This document shows positions 47,482-55,995 of a DNA stretch of 56,440 bases, in pieces; positions within the stretch are counted from its first letter, which is position 1; every line of letters begins with the position of its first letter. The notes beneath the pieces were generated by a model that did no database searches, had not been told where the DNA came from, and was given only the letters and a program-made list of their open reading frames with translations. Source of the DNA: Campylobacterota bacterium (GTDB taxonomy: Bacteria; Campylobacterota; Campylobacteria; Campylobacterales; Nitratiruptoraceae); contig PUXX01000021.1 of the NCBI GenBank assembly GCA_009659895.1, forward strand, positions 1 through 56,440. Reading direction: 5' to 3'. The position numbers were made by a program, and so were the translations under genes.

Positions 47482-47856
47482 ATGCGACACTACGAGACAC
47501 TCTTCGTCCTCAAGCCGACGTTGACGGAAGAGGAGACGAAAGAGAAGTTTGAGTTTATCAAGAGCGTCATCGAAAACAACGGCGGCGAAATCGTAGCCAC
47601 CGAAGATGTGGGTATACGAAAGCTAGCCTATCCTATCGAGAAGTTTGAGCGTGGCCACTACTTCATCATCTACTTCAAAGCCCCATCTCACACTGTCCGT
47701 GAGCTAGAGCGTATCTATCGCATCACCGAAGATGTGATTCGATTTTTGACTATCAAATACGAAACCCACAAAGATATCAAAGCGTGGGAGAAGATGGTCG
47801 AAAGAGCAAAAAAGCATAACAGGGCCCAAGAGAACAAAGAGACTCAAGAAACTTAA
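47482..47856 (+). CDS. rpsF: 30S ribosomal protein S6
   Basis: A 124-residue S6 with the standard opening [18 protein letters not shown], the core [24 protein letters not shown], and a variable charged tail. It pairs with S18 on the 16S platform. It is the first gene of the rpsF-ssb-rpsR operon, with ssb starting two bases after its stop codon. The leader contains a hairpin that may allow S6:S18 feedback. Confidence 0.98.
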   Translation: MRHYETLFVLKPTLTEEETKEKFEFIKSVIENNGGEIVATEDVGIRKLAYPIEKFERGHYFIIYFKAPSHTVRELERIYRITEDVIRFLTIKYETHKDIKAWEKMVERAKKHNRAQENKETQET

Positions 47857-47858
47857 TC

Positions 47859-48326
47859 ATGTACAACAAAGTCATAATGGTGGGCAACCTCACCAGGGAT
47901 ATAGAGCTCAAATATACCGGATCTGGCATGGCGATCGCCAAGAGCGGTATCGCGACCAACAGGCGCTTCAAGACCCAAGGAGGTGAGCAAAAAGAGGAGA
48001 CCTGTTTCATAGATATCACCCTCTTTGGCAGAGCTGCAGAGATCGCCAACCAGTATCTGGGCAAGGGGAGCAGAGTCCTCATTGAGGGACGCTTGATCTA
48101 TGAGCAGTGGACCGACCAAAGCGGAAACAAACGGAGCAAACACTCCATCGCCGTAGACAATCTCCAGATGCTAGGCTCCAAAGAGGAGAGCTCTGGCTTT
48201 GGACAAAAGAGCCCTGGCTACGAGCAGCAAAAACCGGCTCCCCAGCCAAGCGAGCCCGAGCCCAGCCCACAGCCCAAACAAAACATTCCAGAAATCGATA
48301 TTGAAGACGACGAAATTCCATTTTAG
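47859..48326 (+). CDS. ssb: Single-stranded DNA-binding protein Ssb
   Basis: A 155-residue SSB. The OB fold spans residues 1-110 ([51 protein letters not shown]). A P- and Q-rich linker follows ([20 protein letters not shown]), then the acidic tip DIEDDEIPF that binds partner proteins. It coats single-stranded DNA in replication, repair and recombination. The ssb-rpsR order after rpsF is widespread. Confidence 0.98.
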   Translation: MYNKVIMVGNLTRDIELKYTGSGMAIAKSGIATNRRFKTQGGEQKEETCFIDITLFGRAAEIANQYLGKGSRVLIEGRLIYEQWTDQSGNKRSKHSIAVDNLQMLGSKEESSGFGQKSPGYEQQKPAPQPSEPEPSPQPKQNIPEIDIEDDEIPF

Positions 48327-48338
48327 AAAGGACTAGAA

Positions 48339-48614
48339 GTGGCGGAAAAGAGAAGATTCAAAAAACGAACCTGTCGATACTGTGAGCAAAAGATCGAATT
48401 TATCGACTATAAAGATATCGAGCTTATCAAGCATAGCCTGAGCGAGCGATACAAAATCATGCCAAGACGACTCACCGGCAACTGCAAAAAGCACCAGGTG
48501 ATGGTGGAAGAGGCGATCAAGAGAGCCAGACACGCAGCGTTGGTACCTTATATCGTCGATCGCAAGCGCGTGGTCCCAAATCCTTTCGAAGAGCTTCAGC
48601 CTCTTTTTAAGTAA
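48339..48614 (+). CDS. rpsR: 30S ribosomal protein S18
   Basis: A 91-residue S18 starting at GTG, which follows AAAGGA. The core [15 protein letters not shown]-type segment reads [23 protein letters not shown] possible zinc site appears as CRYC near residue 12 and a later CKKH; the family has forms with and without the cysteines. It closes the rpsF operon. The stop codon lies inside the end of the convergent methyltransferase gene (eight-base overlap). Confidence 0.97.
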   Translation: MAEKRRFKKRTCRYCEQKIEFIDYKDIELIKHSLSERYKIMPRRLTGNCKKHQVMVEEAIKRARHAALVPYIVDRKRVVPNPFEELQPLFK

Positions 48615-49287
48615 TTTTTTGAAACGTCAAAAGAGCCTTGTCGGGCTCTTGGGCGTAGAGCTCCACAAAATCGATATCCACCAACTCCAATCCATATCCT
48701 TTGAGACTCTGCACTTCGTGATAGTACTGGATGATGCGATCGGACTGCTTGGTATAGCACTCCCCCTCCCGCTCAAAGAGATAAAGATCGGTGAGCAGTT
48801 TTCCGTCTAAAAACTCAGCTTCCACAGCCACGAAGCGATCTAGATGATCTAGCACCAGGCTCCCTTGCGCCACCTCCTCAAAACCCAAGAGGGTATTGAT
48901 ATCGCACAAGAAGTAGCCACCATCCTCTAGTTTATCGGCCACGCATCGCAAAAATGGACCCACCTCATCATCTGCAAGATAGTTGATCACATCAAAAACC
49001 GCCGTAGCGCACTCAAAGCGCCCTTCAAAGGCGCACACATCCACACAGTAGGCCTCCAGCCCACTCTCCTTAGCTCTTTGGACCATCTGCTCGCTGAGAT
49101 CTATCCCCACAGCCTCAAGACCATTTTGGGCCAGCAGCTTCATAAAAGCACCACTCCCACACCCAATATCCAAGACCCTCTTGATACCAAGATCCAAAAG
49201 CTTATGCAAAAAGATCTCATAAAGAGCCTTTTTTTGCTCCTCAAAGCCAAGGAGTGGCTCTATCTTGCCATAGAGCTCAAGACCCAC
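48607..49287 (-). CDS. Class I SAM-dependent methyltransferase, substrate unknown
   Basis: A 226-residue methyltransferase: [19 protein letters not shown] (SAM loop), [11 protein letters not shown] (motif II acid), [11 protein letters not shown] and GGYFLCDIN. It lacks an obvious substrate domain, so the target is open. The start is GTG at 49287 following GAGGAGGCC, within the end of hisG (11 bases shared); the track start adds five residues. The end overlaps rpsR on the other strand. A terminator-like hairpin lies in its last 15 codons. Confidence 0.8.
   Translation of the reverse strand: MGLELYGKIEPLLGFEEQKKALYEIFLHKLLDLGIKRVLDIGCGSGAFMKLLAQNGLEAVGIDLSEQMVQRAKESGLEAYCVDVCAFEGRFECATAVFDVINYLADDEVGPFLRCVADKLEDGGYFLCDINTLLGFEEVAQGSLVLDHLDRFVAVEAEFLDGKLLTDLYLFEREGECYTKQSDRIIQYYHEVQSLKGYGLELVDIDFVELYAQEPDKALLTFQKIT
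48631..48650 (-). terminator. Terminator-like hairpin within the methyltransferase coding end
   Basis: On the minus strand AAGAGCC-CGACAA-GGCTCTT gives a 7-base-pair stem, followed by TTGACGTTTC. It could end the minus-strand operon shortly before the stop codon of the gene. The T-run is short, so strength is doubtful. Confidence 0.35.
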
Positions 49288-49894
49288 CCAAGGCCTCCTC
49301 AAGTTTTGATCTTAGATCCAAGACCTCATCCTTTTTGGCAAAAAAGCTGTTTTTGTTGGCGATGAGATAGGCGCTACTTTGCATGATATCCAAAGCTGGC
49401 TTAAGGCCGTTTTGGCGCATGGTCTCCCCGGTCTCGACGATATCGACGATCATGTCCGCCAGACCTACCAAAGGTGCTAGCTCTATGGAGCCGTAGAGCT
49501 TGATGATCTCCACCGGGATCGCCTTTTGACTAAAAAACTTCCTGGTAATATTCTCCATCTTGGTAGCGACTCTATAGGAGGGCTTGCTAAAATCTAGGGT
49601 CTCCTCCTCTTTGATCCCGATACTGACACTACATCTGCCAAATCCAAGGTCCAAAAGCCTCACAAGATCCAAGCCTCCCTCCTCAAGCACATCCAATCCC
49701 ACCACTCCAAGATCGGCTGCTTGATGAAAGACATAGGTAGGGACATCTTGGTTGCGTACCCTCAAAAAGCGAAATCCCCCCTCTTCTAGGATGAGCTTGC
49801 GCTCTCCAAATCGAAACGTCCTATCCAAGATCTTCTCAAAAAGCGCCAAAGAGTCATCTCCAATCCGCCCTTTTGGCAAAGCGATCGTTAGCAT
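49277..49894 (-). CDS. hisG: ATP phosphoribosyltransferase HisG, short form
   Basis: A 205-residue HisG: LTIALPKGRIGDDSLALFEK at the start, DVPTYVFHQAADLGVVGLDVL, VATKMENITRKFF and the pyrophosphate loop DMIVDIVETGETMRQNGL. It catalyses the first step of histidine synthesis. It lacks the C-terminal ACT-like regulatory domain and is therefore the short form, which in other bacteria needs HisZ; no hisZ is in this window. It overlaps coaX by seven bases and the methyltransferase by 11. Confidence 0.96.
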   Translation of the reverse strand: MLTIALPKGRIGDDSLALFEKILDRTFRFGERKLILEEGGFRFLRVRNQDVPTYVFHQAADLGVVGLDVLEEGGLDLVRLLDLGFGRCSVSIGIKEEETLDFSKPSYRVATKMENITRKFFSQKAIPVEIIKLYGSIELAPLVGLADMIVDIVETGETMRQNGLKPALDIMQSSAYLIANKNSFFAKKDEVLDLRSKLEEALGGS

Positions 49895-50490
49895 AGCCCC
49901 TTCCTTTGTATGATTTTCTCCATCCCACGAAAGATCAGCACAGGATCGTAGGTGGCCTGGAGATAACTAGCAATAATCGGCCCATCTCCACCGGTAATAT
50001 AGATCCTTTGACCCTGGCTCTTGAGCCAGGTCACCAAAGGAGCGATCATCCCATACTCCAAAGCCTCTTTGGTATTTTTTGGTAAGCGATCTAGATCGAC
50101 TTCCCAGCTGGGCTCAAACTCTAGCCTGGAAGATATGGAGCCAAGGGCTCTGCGTGAAGCCTCTATCCCAGGGGTTATAAAGCCTCCTTGATGGATGCGA
50201 CTTCTCATGACATCGACGGTGATGGCACTACCCGCATCCACGATCACGCCATCTTCGACAGCGTTGCAAAGCACCTTGCGATCCACACCCAGCCCCTCAT
50301 AGTCGCTATCAAGCTCCACAAAGGGCTCTATATCGATCCAGCGCTCATAAGAGATCTGGACACGATCGTTGACGCTGATATAGCAGACCCGCTCATCCTT
50401 GTAGCGCGCTAGCTCCTCAAATCCCACAGACCACAGCCGTGTGCCATCATAGAGCTTGGCTCTGGTATTGCCTATATCACACAGCAGCAT
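49888..50490 (-). CDS. coaX: Type III pantothenate kinase CoaX
   Basis: A 200-residue CoaX, short even for type III. Motifs are LLCDIGNTRAKLYDG at the start, VDAGSAITVDVM (metal-binding aspartate), GGFITPGI and ITGGDG. It phosphorylates pantothenate in coenzyme A synthesis and, unlike type I and II enzymes, is not feedback-inhibited by CoA. It overlaps the unknown upstream gene by 14 bases. The next gene is hisG. Confidence 0.93.
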   Translation of the reverse strand: MLLCDIGNTRAKLYDGTRLWSVGFEELARYKDERVCYISVNDRVQISYERWIDIEPFVELDSDYEGLGVDRKVLCNAVEDGVIVDAGSAITVDVMRSRIHQGGFITPGIEASRRALGSISSRLEFEPSWEVDLDRLPKNTKEALEYGMIAPLVTWLKSQGQRIYITGGDGPIIASYLQATYDPVLIFRGMEKIIQRKGLC

Positions 50491-50806
50491 CGACGCTCCA
50501 TCCCTGCTCTTCTAGGACTTTCCTGGCTTTTGAGCAAAGAGGCCCCCGGAGCAAAAGAGCTCTTTTTTTAAAGCCATGGTCCAGACGCTCTTTTAGCTCC
50601 TCCTCCACGCTCAAAAGCTCCCTGGCATCCTTTTGCAAAAAACGGCTCTTTCTTTGGATCTGGACGATGAGCCAGTAGCGCATCTTCTCATCGACGCCCA
50701 CATAGACACTCCAGCGCTTCTTGATCCCAAAGGATCTAAGATCCAATGATCTTAGCTCCCTAAAGAGCACCCCTTTGGACCGAAAATACTCCACCAGATC
50801 TTTCAT
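50477..50806 (-). CDS. Conserved-looking hypothetical protein
   Basis: A 109-residue soluble, basic and helical protein (LVEYFRSKGVLFRELRSLDLRSFGIKKRW, then YVGVDEKMRYWLIVQIQRKSRFLQKDARELL). The YVGVD...WLIVQI part may be a small beta hairpin. I do not recognise a family. It overlaps coaX by 14 bases and the BamB-like gene by four, so translation is well supported. No function can be inferred beyond operon membership. Confidence 0.65.
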   Translation of the reverse strand: MKDLVEYFRSKGVLFRELRSLDLRSFGIKKRWSVYVGVDEKMRYWLIVQIQRKSRFLQKDARELLSVEEELKERLDHGFKKRALLLRGPLCSKARKVLEEQGWSVDAAV

Positions 50807-51804
50807 GGACGGTTGAGGACGAAGTAGTTGTCGCCGTAGTAGACCTTGTCCTTGGCGCAGAAGATATACTCTTCGATCTGGTCAGGAAAGCGAAAGATAT
50901 TGGAGACTCTTAGATCCTTGTCCACCGCTATGATATAGCCTCCCCGCTCGATGATATAGATGTACTCCCCATAGATCGCCCCGGTAAAATGGGCGAAACT
51001 GTACTTTCTGCTCTTGAGGATATTGAGCGCAGGATCGGTGAGGATGATGCGTCCATCTTTTGTGAGGATGTAGACTCGTCCTTTGGTGTAGAGCACGTCA
51101 CTGATCTCAAGATCCAGGCTGCTTGAGAGCTGTGGACTTACGGAGATAATCTTGTTTGGCGTTGCCGCAATGAGCCGCTCATCAATGACATCTAAGAAGA
51201 TGACATTGTTGAAATTGGGCTTGGTACCGGCTATGAGGGTGCGAAGCTCCCTGCCCCTTTTGGGGTCGACCACGACGAGCTTGCCATCTAGGGTTGGGAA
51301 GATCACCAGCTCTCCTAAAAAGTATGGATTGGCTATTTTGGTATCGACGGCGATTGAACCCTTTTGGTCCGAGCTATAAAGAAGCTCATCCGTGTCTATA
51401 TCATAAAGAGCCAAAGAGCCGTTATCGAAGACCAAAGCCAAAAGAGAGCCTTGGATATTGGCAGCGACGGGAGCCTTGGAGTCAAAACGTCTCTCATAGA
51501 CACGCTCCTTGCTCTTTTGATCGATCACCACGACCCTATCACAACGGCTAGCAGCTATATAGTAGCCACCGCCCTTTTTGATAAAGAGGTGATCTTTTGG
51601 GAGGCGATACTCCTCTAGGCCATCTTCGCTGATGAAATGGCCATCTTCCAGCGTCGCTCCATCACGCAAGACATCGATGATCTTTGCGGGGAGCTTGCCA
51701 TCATAGCTCACCACACCCGCCACCTCCTCCGGCTCAAAGTACTTTTTGGAGCTGCATCCCACAAAAACAAGCGCAACCAACAGCGAAGCGATCCAGATCC
51801 TCAT
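50803..51804 (-). CDS. BamB-like beta-propeller lipoprotein
   Basis: A 333-residue lipoprotein. The signal ends with the lipobox LVFVGC, and the mature chain is a series of about six beta-propeller-like blades (GSLLALVFDNGSLALYDIDTDELL, DGKLVVVDPKRG, DGRIILTDPALN, GGYIIAVDKDLR). The repeat type is PQQ-like, as in BamB, the barrel-assembly lipoprotein. It starts with the last base of the upstream YfgM-like gene (TAATG), an order also found in E. coli (yfgM-bamB), so a role in outer-membrane protein assembly is a reasonable inference. Confidence 0.72.
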   Translation of the reverse strand: MRIWIASLLVALVFVGCSSKKYFEPEEVAGVVSYDGKLPAKIIDVLRDGATLEDGHFISEDGLEEYRLPKDHLFIKKGGGYYIAASRCDRVVVIDQKSKERVYERRFDSKAPVAANIQGSLLALVFDNGSLALYDIDTDELLYSSDQKGSIAVDTKIANPYFLGELVIFPTLDGKLVVVDPKRGRELRTLIAGTKPNFNNVIFLDVIDERLIAATPNKIISVSPQLSSSLDLEISDVLYTKGRVYILTKDGRIILTDPALNILKSRKYSFAHFTGAIYGEYIYIIERGGYIIAVDKDLRVSNIFRFPDQIEEYIFCAKDKVYYGDNYFVLNRP

Positions 51805-52406
51805 TACTTCGCCTTCACCCCATAGTGGGCCAAAAGCCTGGCGAAGGGATAGGCCAAGGAGTCCTGACCGATTTGCCCCAATCTTTGGTGAGCTATATCG
51901 ACCTTGCCGCTCTTCATGTTCAAATAGCCATCATCCAAGAGAGCCATCTCTTTGAGGATCGCTTCGGGCCTGCTTCCATATCCATAGAGCTTGGCTTCAT
52001 CCTTTTTGAGAGCCGCTAGGTGATAGCTGGCCAGATCTGAGAGTACCGGCATTTGCTTTTGGGCAATTTTCTCTAATGTTTTTTGATCCTGTTCCTGGAA
52101 GGCCTGCCTGTAAAGATAGAGCATATAGAGCTTTTCGTTTTTGGACTCCAAGATCTTAAGTGCCTCTTTATTCTTTGGATCGCTCATGAGCTTCATGTAG
52201 GCCTCGTTGGAAGCTCTAAGATCCGCCTCTTTCTTCCACTCATACCCAAGATATCCCAAAGTCCCCACGATGAGTGCGATGAGAGCTATTTTGAAGTGCT
52301 TGTGGTATTTTTTATAGAACTTCTCGGCTTTTATCACCGACTCCAGCAGCTTCTCGTCGTTGCTTAGCTCTTGCTTGATATACTCTAGATTCTCTTTCGT
52401 GCTCAC
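51804..52406 (-). CDS. YfgM-like membrane-anchored helical protein
   Basis: A 200-residue protein with a cytoplasmic N-terminus, one membrane segment (about residues 41-56, ALIALIVGTLGYLGYEW) and a periplasmic, helical-repeat part (DPKNKEALKILESKNEKLYMLYLYRQAF). This matches YfgM, a Sec-associated tetratricopeptide-type chaperone adaptor, in topology and in lying next to a BamB-like gene. Similarity is structural, not a clear motif. I chose the GTG at 52406, preceded by AGGAG at five bases; the track uses a GTG two codons earlier. Confidence 0.6.
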   Translation of the reverse strand: MSTKENLEYIKQELSNDEKLLESVIKAEKFYKKYHKHFKIALIALIVGTLGYLGYEWKKEADLRASNEAYMKLMSDPKNKEALKILESKNEKLYMLYLYRQAFQEQDQKTLEKIAQKQMPVLSDLASYHLAALKKDEAKLYGYGSRPEAILKEMALLDDGYLNMKSGKVDIAHQRLGQIGQDSLAYPFARLLAHYGVKAK

Positions 52407-52459
52407 AAACACTCCTCTTTTTTTCTCCTAATCTTATCAAACAAATCTTTATTTTATGG

Positions 52460-52465
52460 TAAAAT
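52460..52465 (+). promoter_or_regulatory. Extended -10 box of gatC
   Basis: ATGGTAAAAT has a TGN extension and TAAAAT (five of six), 28 bases before the gatC start codon. It probably drives the gatC-pilT-cvpA-lysS-glyA string. Confidence 0.5.
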
Positions 52466-52493
52466 GCTAAAAAATTTCACGACAAGGCCGAAG

Positions 52494-52781
52494 ATGCAAA
52501 AGATCGACTCTTCACTGCTACACAAGCTAGAAAACCTCAGTATGATCGAGGTAGAAGACGAAGAGAAGGTGCTAGAGGAGCTCAACAGATTTTTGGAGTT
52601 CGTAGAGATCTTAAAAGAGCTCAATGTTGAAGGGTGCGAAGCCACTTTCAATCCGCTTCAAGCAAGCGCTCCTTTGCGAAGGGATGAGCCAAGCAGCCAA
52701 ATCCAGATCTCCCAAGCCATCCTGGAGCGTGCTCCCAAATCCGCCGACAACTTCTTCATAGTGCCCAAGATCATCGAATAG
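52494..52781 (+). CDS. gatC: Aspartyl/glutamyl-tRNA amidotransferase subunit GatC
   Basis: A 95-residue GatC: LLHKLENLSMIEVEDEEKVLEELNRFLEFVEILKELN, the standard two-helix wrap, and LRRDEPSS near the end. It stabilises GatA in the complex that makes Gln-tRNA and Asn-tRNA by transamidation. The ATG at 52494 after ACAAGGCCG is preferred over the track's start at 52464, which adds ten residues. gatA and gatB are not adjacent. pilT begins eight bases after the stop. Confidence 0.93.
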   Translation: MQKIDSSLLHKLENLSMIEVEDEEKVLEELNRFLEFVEILKELNVEGCEATFNPLQASAPLRRDEPSSQIQISQAILERAPKSADNFFIVPKIIE

Positions 52782-52788
52782 GAGCTCT

Positions 52789-53853
52789 ATGCAGATCGAT
52801 ATGACATCCTTGTTCAAGACCGTCGTCGCCCACAACGCTTCAGATCTCCACCTAGTAGCCGGTAGTGAGCCCCAGGTGCGAATCGACGGCAGACTGGTCC
52901 CTCTCAACCTCCCCAAACTCACCGGTGACGAGGTCCAAGAGATCTGTTATAGTCTTTTGACGGAGAAGCAGAAAAAGGAGTTTGAGGAGAATTTCGAGCT
53001 GGACTTCGCCTTTACGGTCCCAAACGTAGGGCGATTTCGGGCCAACTACTACAAGAGCCTGGACAACGTGGCAGCAGCCTACCGGATCATCCCATCCCAG
53101 ATCCCATCGCTAGATACCCTGGGAGCCCCGGCGGTATTTAAGTCCCTCATCAAAAGAGAAAAAGGACTCATCCTGGTCACCGGCCCCACGGGAAGCGGAA
53201 AATCGACCACCCTAGCCGCCATGCTCAACGAGATCAACGAAACGGAGCACAAACATATCATCACCATCGAAGATCCTGTGGAGTTCATCCATCAAAACAA
53301 ACGATCCCTCTTCTCCCACAGAGAGCTTGGCGTCGATACCAAAAGCTACGCCAATGCCCTCAAATACGCTCTAAGAGAAGACCCGGACGTCATTCTCATC
53401 GGTGAGATGCGCGACCAAGAGACCATCCAAGCAGCTCTTACCGCAGCAGAGACCGGGCATCTGGTCTTTGGGACACTCCATACCAACTCCGCTCCCGGCA
53501 CCATCAACAGGATCATCGATGTCTTCAGCGGAGATCAGCAGCCTCAGATCCGTGCTCAGCTCTCCACCAGCCTGGTAGCGGTCATCTCCCAGGCCCTCCT
53601 GCCCAAAATCGGCGGAGGCAGGATAGCGGTCCATGAGATCCTCATCAACAACCCAGCCATTTCCAACCTCATCAGAGAGAACAAGATCCACCAGATCTAC
53701 TCTCAGATGCAGCTGGGCCAGCAGCAAACAGGCATGCAGACCCAGACAAAAGTACTCCAAAAGCTTCTTATCAACCGTATCATAGACAAAGAGACGGCCA
53801 TGAAATACTCCAACAAACCAGAAGAGCTGGCCAACTTCATACGAAACCTCTAA
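52789..53853 (+). CDS. pilT: PilT-type twitching/retraction ATPase
   Basis: A 354-residue secretion ATPase of the PilT clade: N-terminal ASDLHLVAGSEPQVRIDGRL, Walker A GPTGSGKSTT, Asp box ITIEDPVEFIH, Walker B DPDVILIGEMRD, His box THTNSA-like LHTNSAPG and the PilT-specific ISNLIREN (AIRNLIRE in others). PilT drives type IV pilus retraction. No other pilus genes are near, yet a lone pilT next to gatC and cvpA is usual in Campylobacterota. Confidence 0.93.
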   Translation: MQIDMTSLFKTVVAHNASDLHLVAGSEPQVRIDGRLVPLNLPKLTGDEVQEICYSLLTEKQKKEFEENFELDFAFTVPNVGRFRANYYKSLDNVAAAYRIIPSQIPSLDTLGAPAVFKSLIKREKGLILVTGPTGSGKSTTLAAMLNEINETEHKHIITIEDPVEFIHQNKRSLFSHRELGVDTKSYANALKYALREDPDVILIGEMRDQETIQAALTAAETGHLVFGTLHTNSAPGTINRIIDVFSGDQQPQIRAQLSTSLVAVISQALLPKIGGGRIAVHEILINNPAISNLIRENKIHQIYSQMQLGQQQTGMQTQTKVLQKLLINRIIDKETAMKYSNKPEELANFIRNL

Positions 53854-53865
53854 GAAGGATTGCCC

Positions 53866-54495
53866 ATGGAACAGCTAAGCACTTTCGATATCGTCATTGG
53901 AGCTATCATTCTCTTGTTGGGTCTTAAGGGTCTCATTGATGGCTTTGTCAAAGAGTTTTTCGGGCTTGCCGGGATTATCGGTGGGATATATTATGGCTCC
54001 AGATACGCCCAGCAAATCGGAGAGTTCATCCATCACAACATCTTCCCTATCAAAAACGAAGCGGCCTTGACCTTCATCGGCTTTTTGGTAGGACTCTTCG
54101 CTATCTGGATCGCTATGGTCCTTCTTGGCAACATCGTCTCCAAACTCACCAGCGCTAGCGGCATGGGGATGATCAACAAACTCTTGGGGCTGCTTTTTGG
54201 CTGGGCCAAGATCTTCTTGATCTTTTCGGTCATCATTTATGCGCTTTCTAGTATGGAGGTGACCAAAAGAGTGATCGAAAAATATACCAAAAACTCCCTT
54301 CTCTATCCTCTCATGATGGAGGCAGGAGGCTATATCATCAAGCTCAAGCCCCAAGATCTAGTCTCAAACGACATCAAAGAAAAGGGGAGCCAAACTACCA
54401 CTCAGATCAAGGAAGAGACCAAAAAAAGCGCCATAGAGACGGCAAAAGAGCGCATCGTCAAAGAGATAGAAGAAAATTTGAGCAAGGAGAAGTAA
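53866..54495 (+). CDS. CvpA family membrane protein
   Basis: A 209-residue protein with four membrane segments in the first 130 residues (FDIVIGAIILLLGLKGLIDGFVKEFFGLAGIIGGIYYGSRYA is the family opening) and a charged, coiled tail (KGSQTTTQIKEETKKSAIETAKERIVKEIEE). The CvpA name comes from colicin V production; its physiological role remains unsettled, with links to envelope stress. The ATG at 53866 is preferred to the track's TTG two codons before. lysS starts next to its stop codon. Confidence 0.85.
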   Translation: MEQLSTFDIVIGAIILLLGLKGLIDGFVKEFFGLAGIIGGIYYGSRYAQQIGEFIHHNIFPIKNEAALTFIGFLVGLFAIWIAMVLLGNIVSKLTSASGMGMINKLLGLLFGWAKIFLIFSVIIYALSSMEVTKRVIEKYTKNSLLYPLMMEAGGYIIKLKPQDLVSNDIKEKGSQTTTQIKEETKKSAIETAKERIVKEIEENLSKEK

Positions 54496-55995
54496 TTGAT
54501 ATTTGACAACCAGTACGAGCAGCTTCGCATCCAAAAGGCCAAGGAGCTCAAAGAGGCCGGTATCAACCCCTACGGCCACGGCTTTTGCAAAGAGATGAGT
54601 AACAAGGAGTTTTTGGAAAAATACGCCTATGTCAAGGAGAGAGAGGATAGGAAAGATGAGAGTGTGTGCGTGCGGCTCAACGGCCGTATCAAGTTCTTGC
54701 GCCATATGGGCAAGGCAGCTTTTGCCAAGATCGAGGATGAAAGCGCCATCGTGCAGATCTACTTCAACCGCGACTCCCTGGGCGAGGAGTGGTTCAAAAA
54801 GGTCAAGAAGCTCATCGAGGTAGGCGATATCGTCGAGGCCGTCGGCTATCCCTTTGTCACCAAGACGGGCGAGCTGACCCTCCACGCCAAGGAGCTCAAT
54901 CTCGTCACCAAAGCGATCGTGCCTCTGCCCGAGAAGTTTCACGGGCTCCAGGACAAGGAGCTCCGCTACCGCCAGCGCTACGTCGATCTCATCATGAACC
55001 CGGAGGTCAAGAAGGTCTTCGTCATGCGCAGCCGGATTGTAAGCCTCATTCGATCCTTTTTCGAAGAGCACGGCTTTTTGGAGGTGGAGACTCCGATGAT
55101 GCACCCCATCCCCGGCGGCGCCAACGCAAGGCCCTTCATCACCCATCACAACGCCCTTGGCGTCGATCGCTACCTGCGCATCGCCCCGGAACTCTACCTC
55201 AAGCGGCTCATCGTCGGCGGTTTTGAAGCGGTCTTTGAGATCAACAGAAACTTCAGAAACGAAGGGATGGACGCCACCCACAATCCAGAATTTACGATGA
55301 TTGAATTTTACTGGGCTTATCACACGTATGAGGATCTCATGAAACTGACCGAAGAGCTCTTCGACTACCTTTTTGAGCGTTTAGCCCTTCCAAAAGAGCT
55401 TCCCTACGGCGAGCATCTCATCGACTTTAGCACCCCCTTTAGCCGTATCAAATACAAAGACGCCATCGTCGAGATCGGCGGTATCCCCAATGAAGTGGTA
55501 GAGAGCAAGGAGGCGATCATCGATCTATTGGAGCAAAAGGGGCTCAAGCCCAAAAAGGCCGAGTCGATGAGTCTTGGGATGCTCCAAGCCGAGCTCTTCG
55601 ACAACTTCGTCGAAGACAAGCTCATCAACCCCACCTTCATCACCCACTTCCCCATCGACATCAGCCCGCTGGCCAGACGAAGCGACACCGATCCCAATAT
55701 CGCCGAGCGGTTCGAGCTCTTCATCGCCGGCAAGGAGATCGCCAACGGCTTCAACGAGCTCAACGATCCTTTGGATCAGTACGAGCGCTTCAAAGCCCAG
55801 GTGGCCAACAAAGATGTGGACGACGAGGCGATGCATATGGATGAGGATTTCGTCCGAGCACTTGGATACGGCATGCCGCCCACGGCGGGAGAAGGCATCG
55901 GGATCGATCGGCTTGTGATGCTTTTGACCAACCAGCACTCCATTAGAGACGTGATACTATTTCCTGCAATGAGACCAAAAGAAGGAGAAAATTGA
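54496..55995 (+). CDS. lysS: Lysyl-tRNA synthetase, class II
   Basis: A 499-residue LysRS with the N-terminal anticodon-binding OB fold ([23 protein letters not shown]) and the class II core: motif 2 [25 protein letters not shown] and motif 3 [13 protein letters not shown]. It charges tRNA-Lys. The start is TTG, with AAGGAG ending six bases before it. CTAG is absent by eye across the gene, and codons are richer in GC than those of cvpA or pilT. Stop and glyA start share one base (TGATG). A 319-codon antisense ORF is only a shadow. Confidence 0.97.
   Translation: MIFDNQYEQLRIQKAKELKEAGINPYGHGFCKEMSNKEFLEKYAYVKEREDRKDESVCVRLNGRIKFLRHMGKAAFAKIEDESAIVQIYFNRDSLGEEWFKKVKKLIEVGDIVEAVGYPFVTKTGELTLHAKELNLVTKAIVPLPEKFHGLQDKELRYRQRYVDLIMNPEVKKVFVMRSRIVSLIRSFFEEHGFLEVETPMMHPIPGGANARPFITHHNALGVDRYLRIAPELYLKRLIVGGFEAVFEINRNFRNEGMDATHNPEFTMIEFYWAYHTYEDLMKLTEELFDYLFERLALPKELPYGEHLIDFSTPFSRIKYKDAIVEIGGIPNEVVESKEAIIDLLEQKGLKPKKAESMSLGMLQAELFDNFVEDKLINPTFITHFPIDISPLARRSDTDPNIAERFELFIAGKEIANGFNELNDPLDQYERFKAQVANKDVDDEAMHMDEDFVRALGYGMPPTAGEGIGIDRLVMLLTNQHSIRDVILFPAMRPKEGEN

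Noticed and set aside
49277-49894. hisG as a truncated gene
   Set aside because: About 205 residues is normal for the short HisG form that works with HisZ; reading frame and motifs are intact.
54364-55323. 319-codon minus-strand ORF opposite lysS
   Set aside because: Antisense shadow produced by the GC-rich codons of lysS; low-complexity leucine/aspartate-rich product with no family likeness.
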